From positions 1 to 45,264 of the forward strand of contig UQCF01000017.1 of NCBI GenBank assembly GCA_900539465.1: a stretch of DNA of 45,264 nucleotides. Reading direction: 5' to 3'. This stretch comes from an uncultured Ruminococcus sp. (GTDB lineage: Bacteria > Bacillota > Clostridia > Oscillospirales > Acutalibacteraceae). Of this stretch, positions 22,633 through 31,224 are shown in pieces. The notes below the pieces were generated by a model. That model was not told the origin of the DNA and did not search any database. It saw only the letters and a program-made list of their open reading frames with translations. The translations under genes were made by a program, and so were the position numbers. Each line of letters starts with the position of its first letter. The first letter of the stretch is position 1.

Positions 22633-25600
22633 TTATTTATATTTTATTGTTAATTGTTGGTCTAATGTTCTATCGCTACAATCCAGTAATAAAGCTACTA
22701 TACCTCCGATTGATGCTAAAGAACTTATACAATAAACAGCCTTTTTTAGGAGTATTGGCCTTAAACTTATAATAGAACTGATATAGCCAACAAACAAGCT
22801 ACTTGCCATTGTTGTTATAACTCCAGGTCGGCCAGCTATTATCAAGCTTATTTTAAAAATTATCCACAATAGCTTTTTGCCAATCTTATTATACATGAAG
22901 AAATTGAAAACAGTGTTTAAAAAAGTTTTACGTATATATTTATTTCGCAAAAGTAATCTCATGGATAATTTTACGGACCTATAAATAATTCTATTAACAG
23001 CGAAGCAAATAACAATATCAATCACACCTGATATCGCATCGGAACTTATTAATATAGCATGTCTTTTTTTATCCTTGCGGACTAAATTCTTAAGATATTT
23101 CCGCAAAGTTTGGGGATTTATGTTTACTAATTTTTTTATCTGAGACAAGACTGATTTGATAGACAAATAACCGTTGTTATCTTGGTTAAGCACCGGGTCA
23201 TTATTGCAATATGCAAAAAGGTTGGCTCCGTTTATTGTGCCGGTTGTGTTGCGAAGGATATTGGTATCGTCTGCGTTTATAAATCTTCCGACTTCCGGGT
23301 CATAGTAGCGTGACTGTAGGTAATACATTCCCGTATCGCTGTCATAGGAATAGTCTTTATAAACAAGCGTAGAATCAAGCCAGCAATTAACAAGCGTTGT
23401 CATTTTGAAAACAAGGTCTTGCATTTGGTTGAATATATCATCAAAGTCAGATACATCGGCAACGCTGTCAAGGGTTGTTTCATCATCTTGAGGAGCAGTT
23501 CTTGTGACTATACCGTAAGCCGTATAGTCAAACAACAAAACCGCCTTGCCGCTGCTTGCACTTATAAGCGCAACGATGTTGTCTTGCATATCTTTGACAT
23601 AATAATAATCAAAGCCGTTGATATTTATTCCGTATGTTTCGCCGTCATTATCATACAGATATTTTACTGTCACCGTTCCGCTCGTAGGCGTGTTTGAGTT
23701 CGGCGTGTAGAATGTATAGCTGAGCTTATAACCGACAAGCTTGCTGTCAGACCATGTATAAATATATGTTTTGTTCAAGCGGTTTTGAGAATCATATACC
23801 TTTTTGGTCGTTCTTAATCCGTCGGCATCATATGAATACTCTACTCTTTGCTCTGATGTAGTGTAGGTCATCAAATTTCTGCCCTGCCATGTGAGCGTTG
23901 CGCCTTTATAACTCAACGGATTACCGAGAGCATCATAAGTTATTGCCTGACCGTTATATGAGGTCAATTTATCGGTCCATTCAGAACTGTATGTATAATT
24001 TCTTGTTTCTTTAACGGTTGAAGTTGTGAGAATAAGCGGTGGAGTTCCAAGACCGGAATATTCTGTGCGTGAAATTATATTGCCGTTAGCATCATAGCGA
24101 TATTTATAACCCACGCCCGTTTTTGCGTCAATCTCTTCAATAAGCTGATGAGCATTGTCATATCTATATGTCTTATCCCATCCGTTAGTGATATGGTCAT
24201 ATATAATGAAATCGCCTCTTGTGCCGGGTTTACTATACTCTTTGTTGTAATCATATGTTTTTGTACCGGCTGAATCCGTAACAGACACTCTATGAATGTT
24301 GGGGGCCTCTAAGGTGCCTGTATCAGCAGAAGAGCAATATGTAACACTTTCGTCAAGCTGAGATTCCAATGTCGTGCCCGATTTATACTGAATTTGCGAT
24401 GAAACCGCTCTGTCAAAGAAATCGGTTGATTTTGAAACATTAAACTCGGAATTTGTACCGCTACCGTATATTCCCGATTTAACGACAGTATCGTTGTCAG
24501 GGTCATACGTTTCTTTAATGGCATTAGAAGTATAGGTTCTGCCATAAAACGCTTCGGTGGTTTTATCGTCGGTAACGGTTACCGAATAAATCGTATTGCC
24601 GTCAACCGCGTTACCGGAGGCATCGAGACTGAACATTTTAACTGCCGACAATTTCTCATCGGTGTATGTTACAGTTACCATATTAACATAATCAAACGAT
24701 TTTATCAACTTATTTTCTAAATAAGTATATGAATATTTTTTGATTCCGTCAATAAAAATTGCAGTTATGTTGTCGTCACTGTCATATGTATAAGACAGAA
24801 CAGTTCCGTTTGCGTAGGTTACGGAGTTATTTCTCTGATAGCTGTCATAGCCGTAAGAGACAAGAGTTGTATTGTCATTCAGTTTTACGGCAGTGGTATT
24901 ACCGAATTCGTTATACTCAAAAGTATATTTGGTGCCGCCGTGCGAAACGCTTGAAAGCATATCTTTTGAATAAGTATACTGTGTTGACATTTCAACATTG
25001 CTTATTACTTTTGAAATCTCCGTCAATGCTCCCATTGCATTATATGAGTATTCGAGAGCGGTATCATACTCATCCGAATCGCATTGTGTTGACTCTAACA
25101 TGCCGGTATCGGCATTGTAGTTGTACCTTATTACAAAGCCATGTTCATCTGTTGACGTTGCAAGGTAATTGCCGTTCGGCGTATATGTGCTGATAGTAGA
25201 CGTATAGGTGCTTCCGTCAGAAAGTGATGAAACAAGAGTATTACCATAAGAATCTTTAGTTTCGGTTTTGCCGCGCTCCTGACGGCAACCGAGACAGCCG
25301 CAGCTGCTGTGCTGTTCGTCTTCTTTACTACAATGTCCTTTATAATAACCAAGCCAGTTACCTGAAGCATCATAGTAAGCAGTTGTACACTGAGCACATG
25401 AGCAATCTTTGCAAGGTTCGGCATTGTAACCCGATGCAGGAACGGGAGCTTCCGGAATATTGCCGTCTTCTAACTCGGAATCTTCGGTGCTTTCACCTTC
25501 GGAATTGGTTTTGACTTGCGCCCGTTCTGATTTAAACAAAGTCACGCCGTCAAAGTATGCGTCGGAGGGCTGATTATCATAAATCAGATAGATTTTAACG

Positions 25601-28515
25601 GTGGCTGTGGTTGCTATGAACGAAGCCGCGCCGAACTGCCAATCGCTGTAATCTTTATTGAACTCATATGAGCCGATTATTTTGTTTTCGGCGTCTTCAA
25701 TTAAAATTCCGAATGTTTTATCACTGCCTGCACAGGCGGCAGCTTTTGCCCATGCACCGAATGAGTAAGTACCACCAACTGTTAAATTGTTGACCGTCTG
25801 ATATACTCTTGCATTTGAGTTATATGTTCCGCCGAGCTTAAAGCATTTTGCGTTTTCGGCAGTTCTTCTGCCCATTGCCTCGGTGTCAACAACACTGCCT
25901 GCGCCAACGGGCACACTGCTCCAAGACGCGGACGAGGCAAAGTCACCGTTTACTATGAGCTCCGAAACGGAAGAATCTTTTGTATATGCGTCGGAGGTCA
26001 GCTCGCCCTGCGAATCGTAATTGCTGAAGCTGAATTTGCCGTCGCCGGATATTTTGCCGATTTCTTTTAAATCACTGCCGTACAAAACAGTCTCACTCTT
26101 ATACGGCTGTGACGAGCCGGGCTTGTAATAAGCATATGTTCTTTGAAGTGCGGAATCATAGCTTATATCCATTCCGCTCTCAAGCTTATGAGCGCCGACA
26201 TATTTGCGGTATCCGCTTACTCTGCCGTTGGCATATGAGATTTCAAGGCGGGAGCCGTCTATATTTTCTACCGCGCTTAAAATACTGCCGTCTGTGTACT
26301 CATAGCTTATCGACTCACCGTCGGGGTATGTGACCGAGGTGAGGTTTGCGACGGATTTTGCACCTGTTGCGGTGTATGAATAGGTTATTTTAAAATCCTC
26401 ACCGCCGAGCTTTATTGTGTTGCCTGCGGAATTTGCAACCTTTAATTCACCGATTTTAGAAGAGCCGGCAACATCTTTTGTAGAGTAAATATATGCTCTG
26501 CCCGCACCGTCGGTTATTTTAATTATTGTATATGAGCTATTACCCGAATACTCAATTGTGTTCTGATTTGAATACTTGTCGGTTATTTTACTGAGTCTTC
26601 CGTTTGAAGTGAAGGTAAGCTTATTGCCGCTCTCGTTTTCTACTGCCGTAACCTTTGAAAAATCGAGGGTAGTATTCAGCGAGCTGTCGGCATAAAGAGT
26701 ATAGCTGCCGCCGTCGGAAAGGCATTTATACTTAACTAAGCCGTCACTGTCGGTTTCGCTTGTTTCCTGATACTCCTTAACCAAAGTATCGCCTTCGGCA
26801 AGCTTTAACACTCTGCGCGTATATGCTGTGCCGTCAACAGTTTCGCTCACCGTTCCGCCGTTGAGAAGTCTCAAAAAATATGTGTTGTGCCAATATGCGC
26901 CCGAGGAGTTTGTGTTGTAATCAAGCTCGCTCCAGGGGTTATATACACTGCCTGTTGCCACGGGCAAAAGATTGCCGCTGAGGCTTAAATCATTTCTTTC
27001 AAGATAGAGCGTTCCGTTATGGGTATTGATATTGACCGTGCCGGCTCTGCCCATATCTACGCTTGCAAAGTTGAATTTATCGCGGCTGTCGGCGGTTTTT
27101 TCATAATCAATAACAAGCCACGGCATTTGGTTTGAATAAACATTCTCGCCTTTATACACTCTGACATTGCATCTGCCGCTGCCGTAAGAGCCGAGTGCTA
27201 CACCGTAATTGCCGCTTTGACCCAAAGACCACTTTGCGGCGGCCTCTGTGATATTCCAATAATAGCGTTTTGCGCTATCCCCTGCCGCTACGGTGTTATG
27301 GTCTAAGATATTGTCTGATTTATTAAGAAGCGCGGTTGTGTCCTCCGCCCAATTTTCGGTTATCATTCTTGCACAGACAACATTTTTGTTTGCGCTGTTA
27401 TCACCGACATCACCGCAAAAAGCAGAGAGCACGGCAGATTTTATTACCACATTTTGAGAAAGGGCAAAATTACCCTCCGGTAAGCGGTAATATATCTCTG
27501 AATTATTTGAATCATACTTTTGAATGAACCACTCTTTTGTGCTGTCGGCACCGTCGGGAGCGGTATATGAACCGTAGCAGGATTCATTGAGATTTCTTTT
27601 GCGATAAAAATTTATTGTGGGGTCAACCGTTACAGGGTAAACGGTATCTTCGTTTGAAAGGAACGAAAAATCGGGAGTATAGGTGATTTGATATTTGCCG
27701 CCACCCAAAGAATCCAGCGAAACATACACATCGCCCGAATAATTTGAAGCGGAATCGAGCATATACGGGGCTTCAATAAGATATACCGTTTCACTGCCCG
27801 AATAGATACCGATGCTTGAATCCGAATTCAAAACAGCCGTAAGACCGTCGGTATTAAGCTCATAGGTAAAATCAACAGCCGAAGACGGTTTTTGGTTTAT
27901 AACGATATTTTCTTTAAGAGATGTTGCGCCCATGATGTATTCAACATCTGTATCAGGTTTAATATTTTTGAATGTAACGGAGGAGTCTTTATTTTCAATA
28001 GATGCAAGGCGAGCCAGCTCCTCTGCGGGCTTGCCAGATATATTGTTGTTCACTTTTCCGTCGGAAGCGGAAATATTTTTCATTGAAAAAGAAATTTGAG
28101 AGTTGTCGTTTTTTAAAATGATTTCGGAATCCGAAGAAAGCTCCGACGGTATCTGAACCTGACAGCCGCCCTCTTTGTTTGTGAGAATGGACTCTGAATT
28201 AAAGCTCTTTTCAACAAGCGTGTTGTCTATATCTTTCCACTCTTCGTTTTCAAGATAGTGAAGAGGGGCCGATGAAACAAATGCGCTGTAAGTTCCGTCG
28301 GCACGCTGATAAACTTTTACGTTTTCCTCGCGCAATTCTTCAACCTCATGCACAACGGGCGAGCTCTCCTGCGAGGAGGGTTCTGGCTGCACCTCTAATG
28401 CGTGGTTGTATTTGTCTATTGCCGATGCAAACACAGTAAAAGGTAATATTTCTAAAATAAACAATGCCGCTAAGCAAACCGATAACAGTTTTTTCAATAC
28501 CCTTCCTTTTTTCAT
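22633..28515 (-). CDS. Secreted YD-repeat (RHS) protein with variable hydrophobic C-terminal tip
   Basis: A 1960-residue exported protein. A signal peptide (about 1-31) is followed by an N-terminal region found in Gram-positive YD-repeat proteins (YQRADGTYSAFVSSAPLHYL; PWLVIDYEKT at about 465), a carbohydrate-binding-like beta-domain near 860-1010, a Cys-rich insert (about 1030-1085), and many YD repeats (YSYNAMGALTEI, YRYDANGNII). The RHS core end YDSDTGMYYLQSRYYDPEVG is at about 1725-1745, followed by FAYCNNDPV. The last 178 residues have no enzyme motif and several hydrophobic stretches, so I take them as a toxin tip that could act on membranes. The tip DNA is AT-richer than the body. The start at 28515 has AGGA 7 bases upstream; a TTG at 28497 with GGAAGG before it is an alternative that still keeps the signal peptide. 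Confidence 0.85.
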   Translation of the reverse strand: MKKGRVLKKLLSVCLAALFILEILPFTVFASAIDKYNHALEVQPEPSSQESSPVVHEVEELREENVKVYQRADGTYSAFVSSAPLHYLENEEWKDIDNTLVEKSFNSESILTNKEGGCQVQIPSELSSDSEIILKNDNSQISFSMKNISASDGKVNNNISGKPAEELARLASIENKDSSVTFKNIKPDTDVEYIMGATSLKENIVINQKPSSAVDFTYELNTDGLTAVLNSDSSIGIYSGSETVYLIEAPYMLDSASNYSGDVYVSLDSLGGGKYQITYTPDFSFLSNEDTVYPVTVDPTINFYRKRNLNESCYGSYTAPDGADSTKEWFIQKYDSNNSEIYYRLPEGNFALSQNVVIKSAVLSAFCGDVGDNSANKNVVCARMITENWAEDTTALLNKSDNILDHNTVAAGDSAKRYYWNITEAAAKWSLGQSGNYGVALGSYGSGRCNVRVYKGENVYSNQMPWLVIDYEKTADSRDKFNFASVDMGRAGTVNINTHNGTLYLERNDLSLSGNLLPVATGSVYNPWSELDYNTNSSGAYWHNTYFLRLLNGGTVSETVDGTAYTRRVLKLAEGDTLVKEYQETSETDSDGLVKYKCLSDGGSYTLYADSSLNTTLDFSKVTAVENESGNKLTFTSNGRLSKITDKYSNQNTIEYSGNSSYTIIKITDGAGRAYIYSTKDVAGSSKIGELKVANSAGNTIKLGGEDFKITYSYTATGAKSVANLTSVTYPDGESISYEYTDGSILSAVENIDGSRLEISYANGRVSGYRKYVGAHKLESGMDISYDSALQRTYAYYKPGSSQPYKSETVLYGSDLKEIGKISGDGKFSFSNYDSQGELTSDAYTKDSSVSELIVNGDFASSASWSSVPVGAGSVVDTEAMGRRTAENAKCFKLGGTYNSNARVYQTVNNLTVGGTYSFGAWAKAAACAGSDKTFGILIEDAENKIIGSYEFNKDYSDWQFGAASFIATTATVKIYLIYDNQPSDAYFDGVTLFKSERAQVKTNSEGESTEDSELEDGNIPEAPVPASGYNAEPCKDCSCAQCTTAYYDASGNWLGYYKGHCSKEDEQHSSCGCLGCRQERGKTETKDSYGNTLVSSLSDGSTYTSTISTYTPNGNYLATSTDEHGFVIRYNYNADTGMLESTQCDSDEYDTALEYSYNAMGALTEISKVISNVEMSTQYTYSKDMLSSVSHGGTKYTFEYNEFGNTTAVKLNDNTTLVSYGYDSYQRNNSVTYANGTVLSYTYDSDDNITAIFIDGIKKYSYTYLENKLIKSFDYVNMVTVTYTDEKLSAVKMFSLDASGNAVDGNTIYSVTVTDDKTTEAFYGRTYTSNAIKETYDPDNDTVVKSGIYGSGTNSEFNVSKSTDFFDRAVSSQIQYKSGTTLESQLDESVTYCSSADTGTLEAPNIHRVSVTDSAGTKTYDYNKEYSKPGTRGDFIIYDHITNGWDKTYRYDNAHQLIEEIDAKTGVGYKYRYDANGNIISRTEYSGLGTPPLILTTSTVKETRNYTYSSEWTDKLTSYNGQAITYDALGNPLSYKGATLTWQGRNLMTYTTSEQRVEYSYDADGLRTTKKVYDSQNRLNKTYIYTWSDSKLVGYKLSYTFYTPNSNTPTSGTVTVKYLYDNDGETYGININGFDYYYVKDMQDNIVALISASSGKAVLLFDYTAYGIVTRTAPQDDETTLDSVADVSDFDDIFNQMQDLVFKMTTLVNCWLDSTLVYKDYSYDSDTGMYYLQSRYYDPEVGRFINADDTNILRNTTGTINGANLFAYCNNDPVLNQDNNGYLSIKSVLSQIKKLVNINPQTLRKYLKNLVRKDKKRHAILISSDAISGVIDIVICFAVNRIIYRSVKLSMRLLLRNKYIRKTFLNTVFNFFMYNKIGKKLLWIIFKISLIIAGRPGVITTMASSLFVGYISSIISLRPILLKKAVYCISSLASIGGIVALLLDCSDRTLDQQLTIKYK

Positions 28516-28550
28516 TATTACGTCCTAATTTCGTAAAAATTTTTGATATG

Positions 28551-28580
28551 CTTAATATCTGTTGTCAAATCTTAATATCT
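28551..28580. repeat. Direct repeat in the YD-repeat leader
   Basis: CTTAATATCT occurs at 28551-28560 and 28571-28580, a 20-base period close to two helical turns. It may be a paired regulator site within the 5' leader. Confidence 0.35.
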
Positions 28581-28610
28581 TATTTTTATACATACCTCCA
28601 TATAGATTTT

Positions 28611-28625
28611 GTGAATTTAATTCAC
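28611..28625. promoter_or_regulatory. Palindrome near the YD-repeat transcript start
   Basis: GTGAATT-T-AATTCAC, a perfect 15-base palindrome just downstream of the -10 of the minus-strand promoter, well placed for a repressor. Confidence 0.4.
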
Positions 28626-28634
28626 TTCGCATTT

Positions 28635-28663
28635 ATAATACAGTAAAACAATTTTTTTGTCAA
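28635..28663 (-). promoter_or_regulatory. Promoter of the YD-repeat operon
   Basis: Minus strand: TTGACA (28663-28658), a 17-base spacer and TATTAT (28640-28635). The leader to the start codon is about 110 bases. Confidence 0.65.
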
Positions 28664-28748
28664 TTATTTTTCTGCTTAGAAAATATGAACATGTTATTTT
28701 ATGCGTAAAGCAGTTTATTAAAGTGAATAATTTTTTTTAAAATATAAA

Positions 28749-28776
28749 AGAGCCAAAAAAATTCGGCTCTGATTTT
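28749..28776. terminator. Bidirectional terminator after the HicA-like gene
   Basis: AGAGCC (28749-28754) pairs with GGCTCT (28765-28770). The plus side is followed by GATTTTTTAAAT and the minus side by TTTATATTTT. Confidence 0.55.
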
Positions 28777-28783
28777 TTAAATA

Positions 28784-29008
28784 TTAAATTTTCGAATTGA
28801 ATTCTTCTTGTATGACCTGAAGTTGCTTTTTAAGTATTTCCTGCCACAGGTGTTTTTTGATTTCTCCGAACCCGCGAGAAACTTTTGTCATTTTAATTTG
28901 TCCGTCGAGCATAAATTTGCGATAGAAATAGTGGTCAGCGTTTTTGTATGGCTCCCATCCATCTTTTTCGTAAAATCTTTTCAATTCAGACCACTTAGGC
29001 AACGACAT
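28784..29008 (-). CDS. HicA-like small protein
   Basis: A 74-residue protein. LKRFYEKDGWE, then a His (ADHYFYRK) on a strand, a basic strand (GQIKMTKVS) and IKKHLWQEILKKQ give the alpha-beta-beta-beta-alpha order of HicA-type mRNA interferases, with the His where the catalytic one sits. The usual GSH motif is replaced by ADH, so the match is distant. No HicB antitoxin lies beside it. GGAG is 6 bases before the ATG. It sits in an AT-rich accessory stretch just downstream of a decayed gene. Confidence 0.5.
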   Translation of the reverse strand: MSLPKWSELKRFYEKDGWEPYKNADHYFYRKFMLDGQIKMTKVSRGFGEIKKHLWQEILKKQLQVIQEEFNSKI

Positions 29009-29168
29009 TCAACTCCAATTCTTCCGAATTATCGCATAACAAAGTCTTAAATAGAAGGTCTGTTTTTTCTATTGTCCGTTTTTACGGACGTGCTCATTTT
29101 TTTCTATCCTTTCGTTTTTCGTTTTTTTAAAACGAATATGTTAGACGACGAGAAAAAGCTCTCGCTTT

Positions 29169-29672
29169 TTACGGCTGAGAGCTTGAGTTTTGAATTTTTC
29201 GGGCTTGAAGACTTCGTAAAATTTCAACACCTCGGGATATATAATCTTCGGATGAAATTCCTTTGGCTTCTAAAATTCTTTCTATAGCAGCTTGACAGTC
29301 AAGAGAATGGTATGGATAGTATAAATCTCTTAATTCCATTGGCTTAATTATACGATAGACCTGTTTACTTGTTTTCTCAAGGGTGTAACACCAATATCAA
29401 TATATATATCCAATCCAGTATATTTCAATGTCTGAAAATTTGGCTTTTCCATATTCTATTTCGCTAAACTCTTCTTCTATTTCCGCAAAAATAGATTCCA
29501 AAGTACTCGATTCAAACAGAAAACTGCCTTTGTCCATTCTTTTGGCAACCAATGAATTCATAAATCGACGTAAAAATACCGGGGAACTGCATTTTACATA
29601 AGAAAGAGAGTCAACAAATAGTTTTGCTTGAGCTTTGCATAAATCAAGTCCAAATTTATCTATTTTTTTCAT
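29169..29672 (-). pseudogene. Conserved small gene interrupted by an in-frame TGA
   Basis: A frame of 167 codons broken at codon 92 (29397-29399) by TGA. The first 91 residues (MKKIDKFGLDLCKAQAK...) run into IYWIGYIY, and the same frame continues past the TGA as YWCYTLEKTSKQVYRIIKP. I recall intact relatives in Firmicutes reading GYIYRYWCYTYE, so a CGA to TGA change at an Arg codon would explain it. TGA ends many other genes in this window, so recoding is unlikely. Ribosome binding site GGAG precedes the start, which overlaps the upstream gene's stop (ATGA). The truncated product could still be made. Function unknown; such genes often sit in toxin-antitoxin-like loci. Confidence 0.7.
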
Positions 29673-29920
29673 CGTAAAATCTCCTCTATATAACTACCTT
29701 TGCCACGATACTGTTTCTTTGCAATTTTAACTTTATTATTTCTGATTTTAGACTCCTCATACTTTGAAAATAAGCAAAATTGTTTTTCTTTATCTAATAG
29801 CCAACAATGTCGCTTGACAGCAAGTTTATCGATTGTTCTCTGAGATTCAACAACATACTGATTTCATAAATTTGTTGCCGATAATCAGTGCTGACATTGA
29901 GAATCCGTTAACTTAATCAT
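29669..29920 (-). pseudogene. Small gene with two in-frame TGA codons
   Basis: An 83-codon frame joined to both neighbours by ATGA overlaps: its ATG (29920-29918) overlaps the HEPN gene's stop and its stop overlaps the next start. Codons 12 (29885-29887) and 19 (29864-29866) are TGA. After them the frame reads well as coding sequence: NQYVVESQRTIDKLAVKRH, WLLDKEKQFCLFSKYEESK and YRGKGSYIEEILR. No start codon lies after the second TGA before the conserved part, so it is probably dead. Family not recognised. Confidence 0.65.
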
Positions 29921-30819
29921 GGGTTCACCTCAGACATTCCCCACTCATCAGTTTTTTTCGTGGCATTTTGCACATTTGCTTTGTATTGTTGTTCAGAAAT
30001 ACCTATTAAAGATAATAGAATTTTTCGATAAAGCAGTGAGAATTTTAATGAATACTTAATGCATTCTCTTCCGTCAAAAAAATTCTCTTGATTCTTTTTT
30101 ATGTGCATAATTCTCACTCGGCTTTTAACAGCTCTTTCAAGGAATAGTGTGTAGTTATATTCTAATTCTTTTGCAAAAATATCAGCACCGTATAATACAA
30201 TAAGATTATCAATACACATTTTTAAAGGGGTTCCTCGTTTTCCGGGGGTAAGTGACTGACAATAGTATGTCCTTTCCTTTATCAATTCCACAAGCGGCTC
30301 TGCAAGTTCAACCAAAAAAGCAAAATTTAAATCAACTGTCATTTTATTATCCGATAAAGCATATAAGAATACTTGAAACACAATATCTAAATCATCAATT
30401 AAAGCCAGCCAATTTTTATATAAATCATTAGTAAGTACATCTTGGAATGAGATAAGTTTCAACCACGAATAGTGACAAAAATCATTCGAAGAGAAATAAT
30501 TTAATCGTTTTTTATTATAGTCATCTAAAATATACACCGGTTCTGCATTATCGTTAGAAACGGTTAATTTTTCAATTGCATAAAATCTGCCATCAAATAA
30601 CATAAGAAGTTTTTCAATATCTTGAAAAATAAAAATCAACTCAGCATTTGTCATCGGGGCATTAGATGTAAGCTCAATCTCTCTTTTTCCCGCTTGCGAA
30701 ATAGATACAACAACGCCATTATCTAATTTGAATTGTTTTTGAAAAGGGCCACCCAAAAATCCTTTTTCTAATCCTTGAACAACAGATAATTTAGTGCATT
30801 GGGGTTGCAAATCATTCAT
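29917..30819 (-). CDS. HEPN-domain protein, ApeA-like abortive infection candidate
   Basis: A 300-residue protein. The N-terminal 180 residues are mixed strands and helices. The C-terminal part is helical and holds ERAVKSRVRIMHIKKNQ with the R-x4-H pattern of HEPN ribonucleases, followed by FFDGRECIKYSLKFSLLYRKILLSLIG. The two-part layout recalls ApeA-type phage-defence proteins, where HEPN cuts RNA when triggered. The start at 30819 is set by AAGGA 8 bases upstream. It overlaps the small ORF before it by 8 bases and the decayed gene after it by 4, so it belongs to one minus-strand operon. Antiviral function is inference. Confidence 0.6.
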   Translation of the reverse strand: MNDLQPQCTKLSVVQGLEKGFLGGPFQKQFKLDNGVVVSISQAGKREIELTSNAPMTNAELIFIFQDIEKLLMLFDGRFYAIEKLTVSNDNAEPVYILDDYNKKRLNYFSSNDFCHYSWLKLISFQDVLTNDLYKNWLALIDDLDIVFQVFLYALSDNKMTVDLNFAFLVELAEPLVELIKERTYYCQSLTPGKRGTPLKMCIDNLIVLYGADIFAKELEYNYTLFLERAVKSRVRIMHIKKNQENFFDGRECIKYSLKFSLLYRKILLSLIGISEQQYKANVQNATKKTDEWGMSEVNP

Positions 30820-31030
30820 TATGACCATCCTTCAACAAACTTTTAATCAAAATAGAACAGATGTCTTTTATCTGTAATTTAAGTTTTGGATGTGACAAAA
30901 GTTTTAGATTTAGCTTTTCTTTTCTCATTCCCACCTGTTTACAGTAAAAAAACGATATGGACTTTCTCGGCAAAAGCAATTTCAGGTAAAAGTGAACATT
31001 GTCTAATCCTCTTTTATTCTGAACCCTCAC
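30812..31030 (-). CDS. Small basic ORF upstream of the HEPN gene
   Basis: A frame of 72 codons, Lys/Leu-rich, with no motif I know. A shorter form starting at the internal Met (MRKEKLNLKL) with GGTGGG just upstream is plausible. The end overlaps the HEPN start by 8 bases, which is the main support for it being real. It may also be the remains of a longer gene. Confidence 0.35.
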   Translation of the reverse strand: MRVQNKRGLDNVHFYLKLLLPRKSISFFYCKQVGMRKEKLNLKLLSHPKLKLQIKDICSILIKSLLKDGHNE

Positions 31031-31224
31031 GTTGTGTCTACTTTACAAAATATTTTTTTCATTATAGCGTTATTATAGTTTATTCTCCTAAAAAAATCCA
31101 CCCAAAAAATCAGTATGATGTAAATACACAGTATATTATAGGACAATATTGGCGAGAATTGAATTATATACAATACTTTTCATGGTACTGTGACTTATTT
31201 TAGCTAAATAATTTTAAAATAAAT

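Noticed and set aside
29074..29098. GTCCGT-TTTT-ACGGAC hairpin with a later T run on the plus strand
   Set aside because: No plus-strand gene ends before it and the T run is 9 bases from the stem; left unassigned.
29072..29287. 71-codon plus-strand ORF
   Set aside because: It is the shadow of the decayed minus-strand gene and includes its terminator-like T runs.
29169..29920. TGA read as an amino acid in this organism
   Set aside because: Many intact genes here end at TGA (for example those ending at 6725, 12055, 19381 and 40675), so a general code change is excluded; local recoding is kept only as a remote option.
30886..31203. 105-codon plus-strand ORF
   Set aside because: Aromatic-rich shadow frame opposite the HEPN operon leader, without a ribosome binding site.
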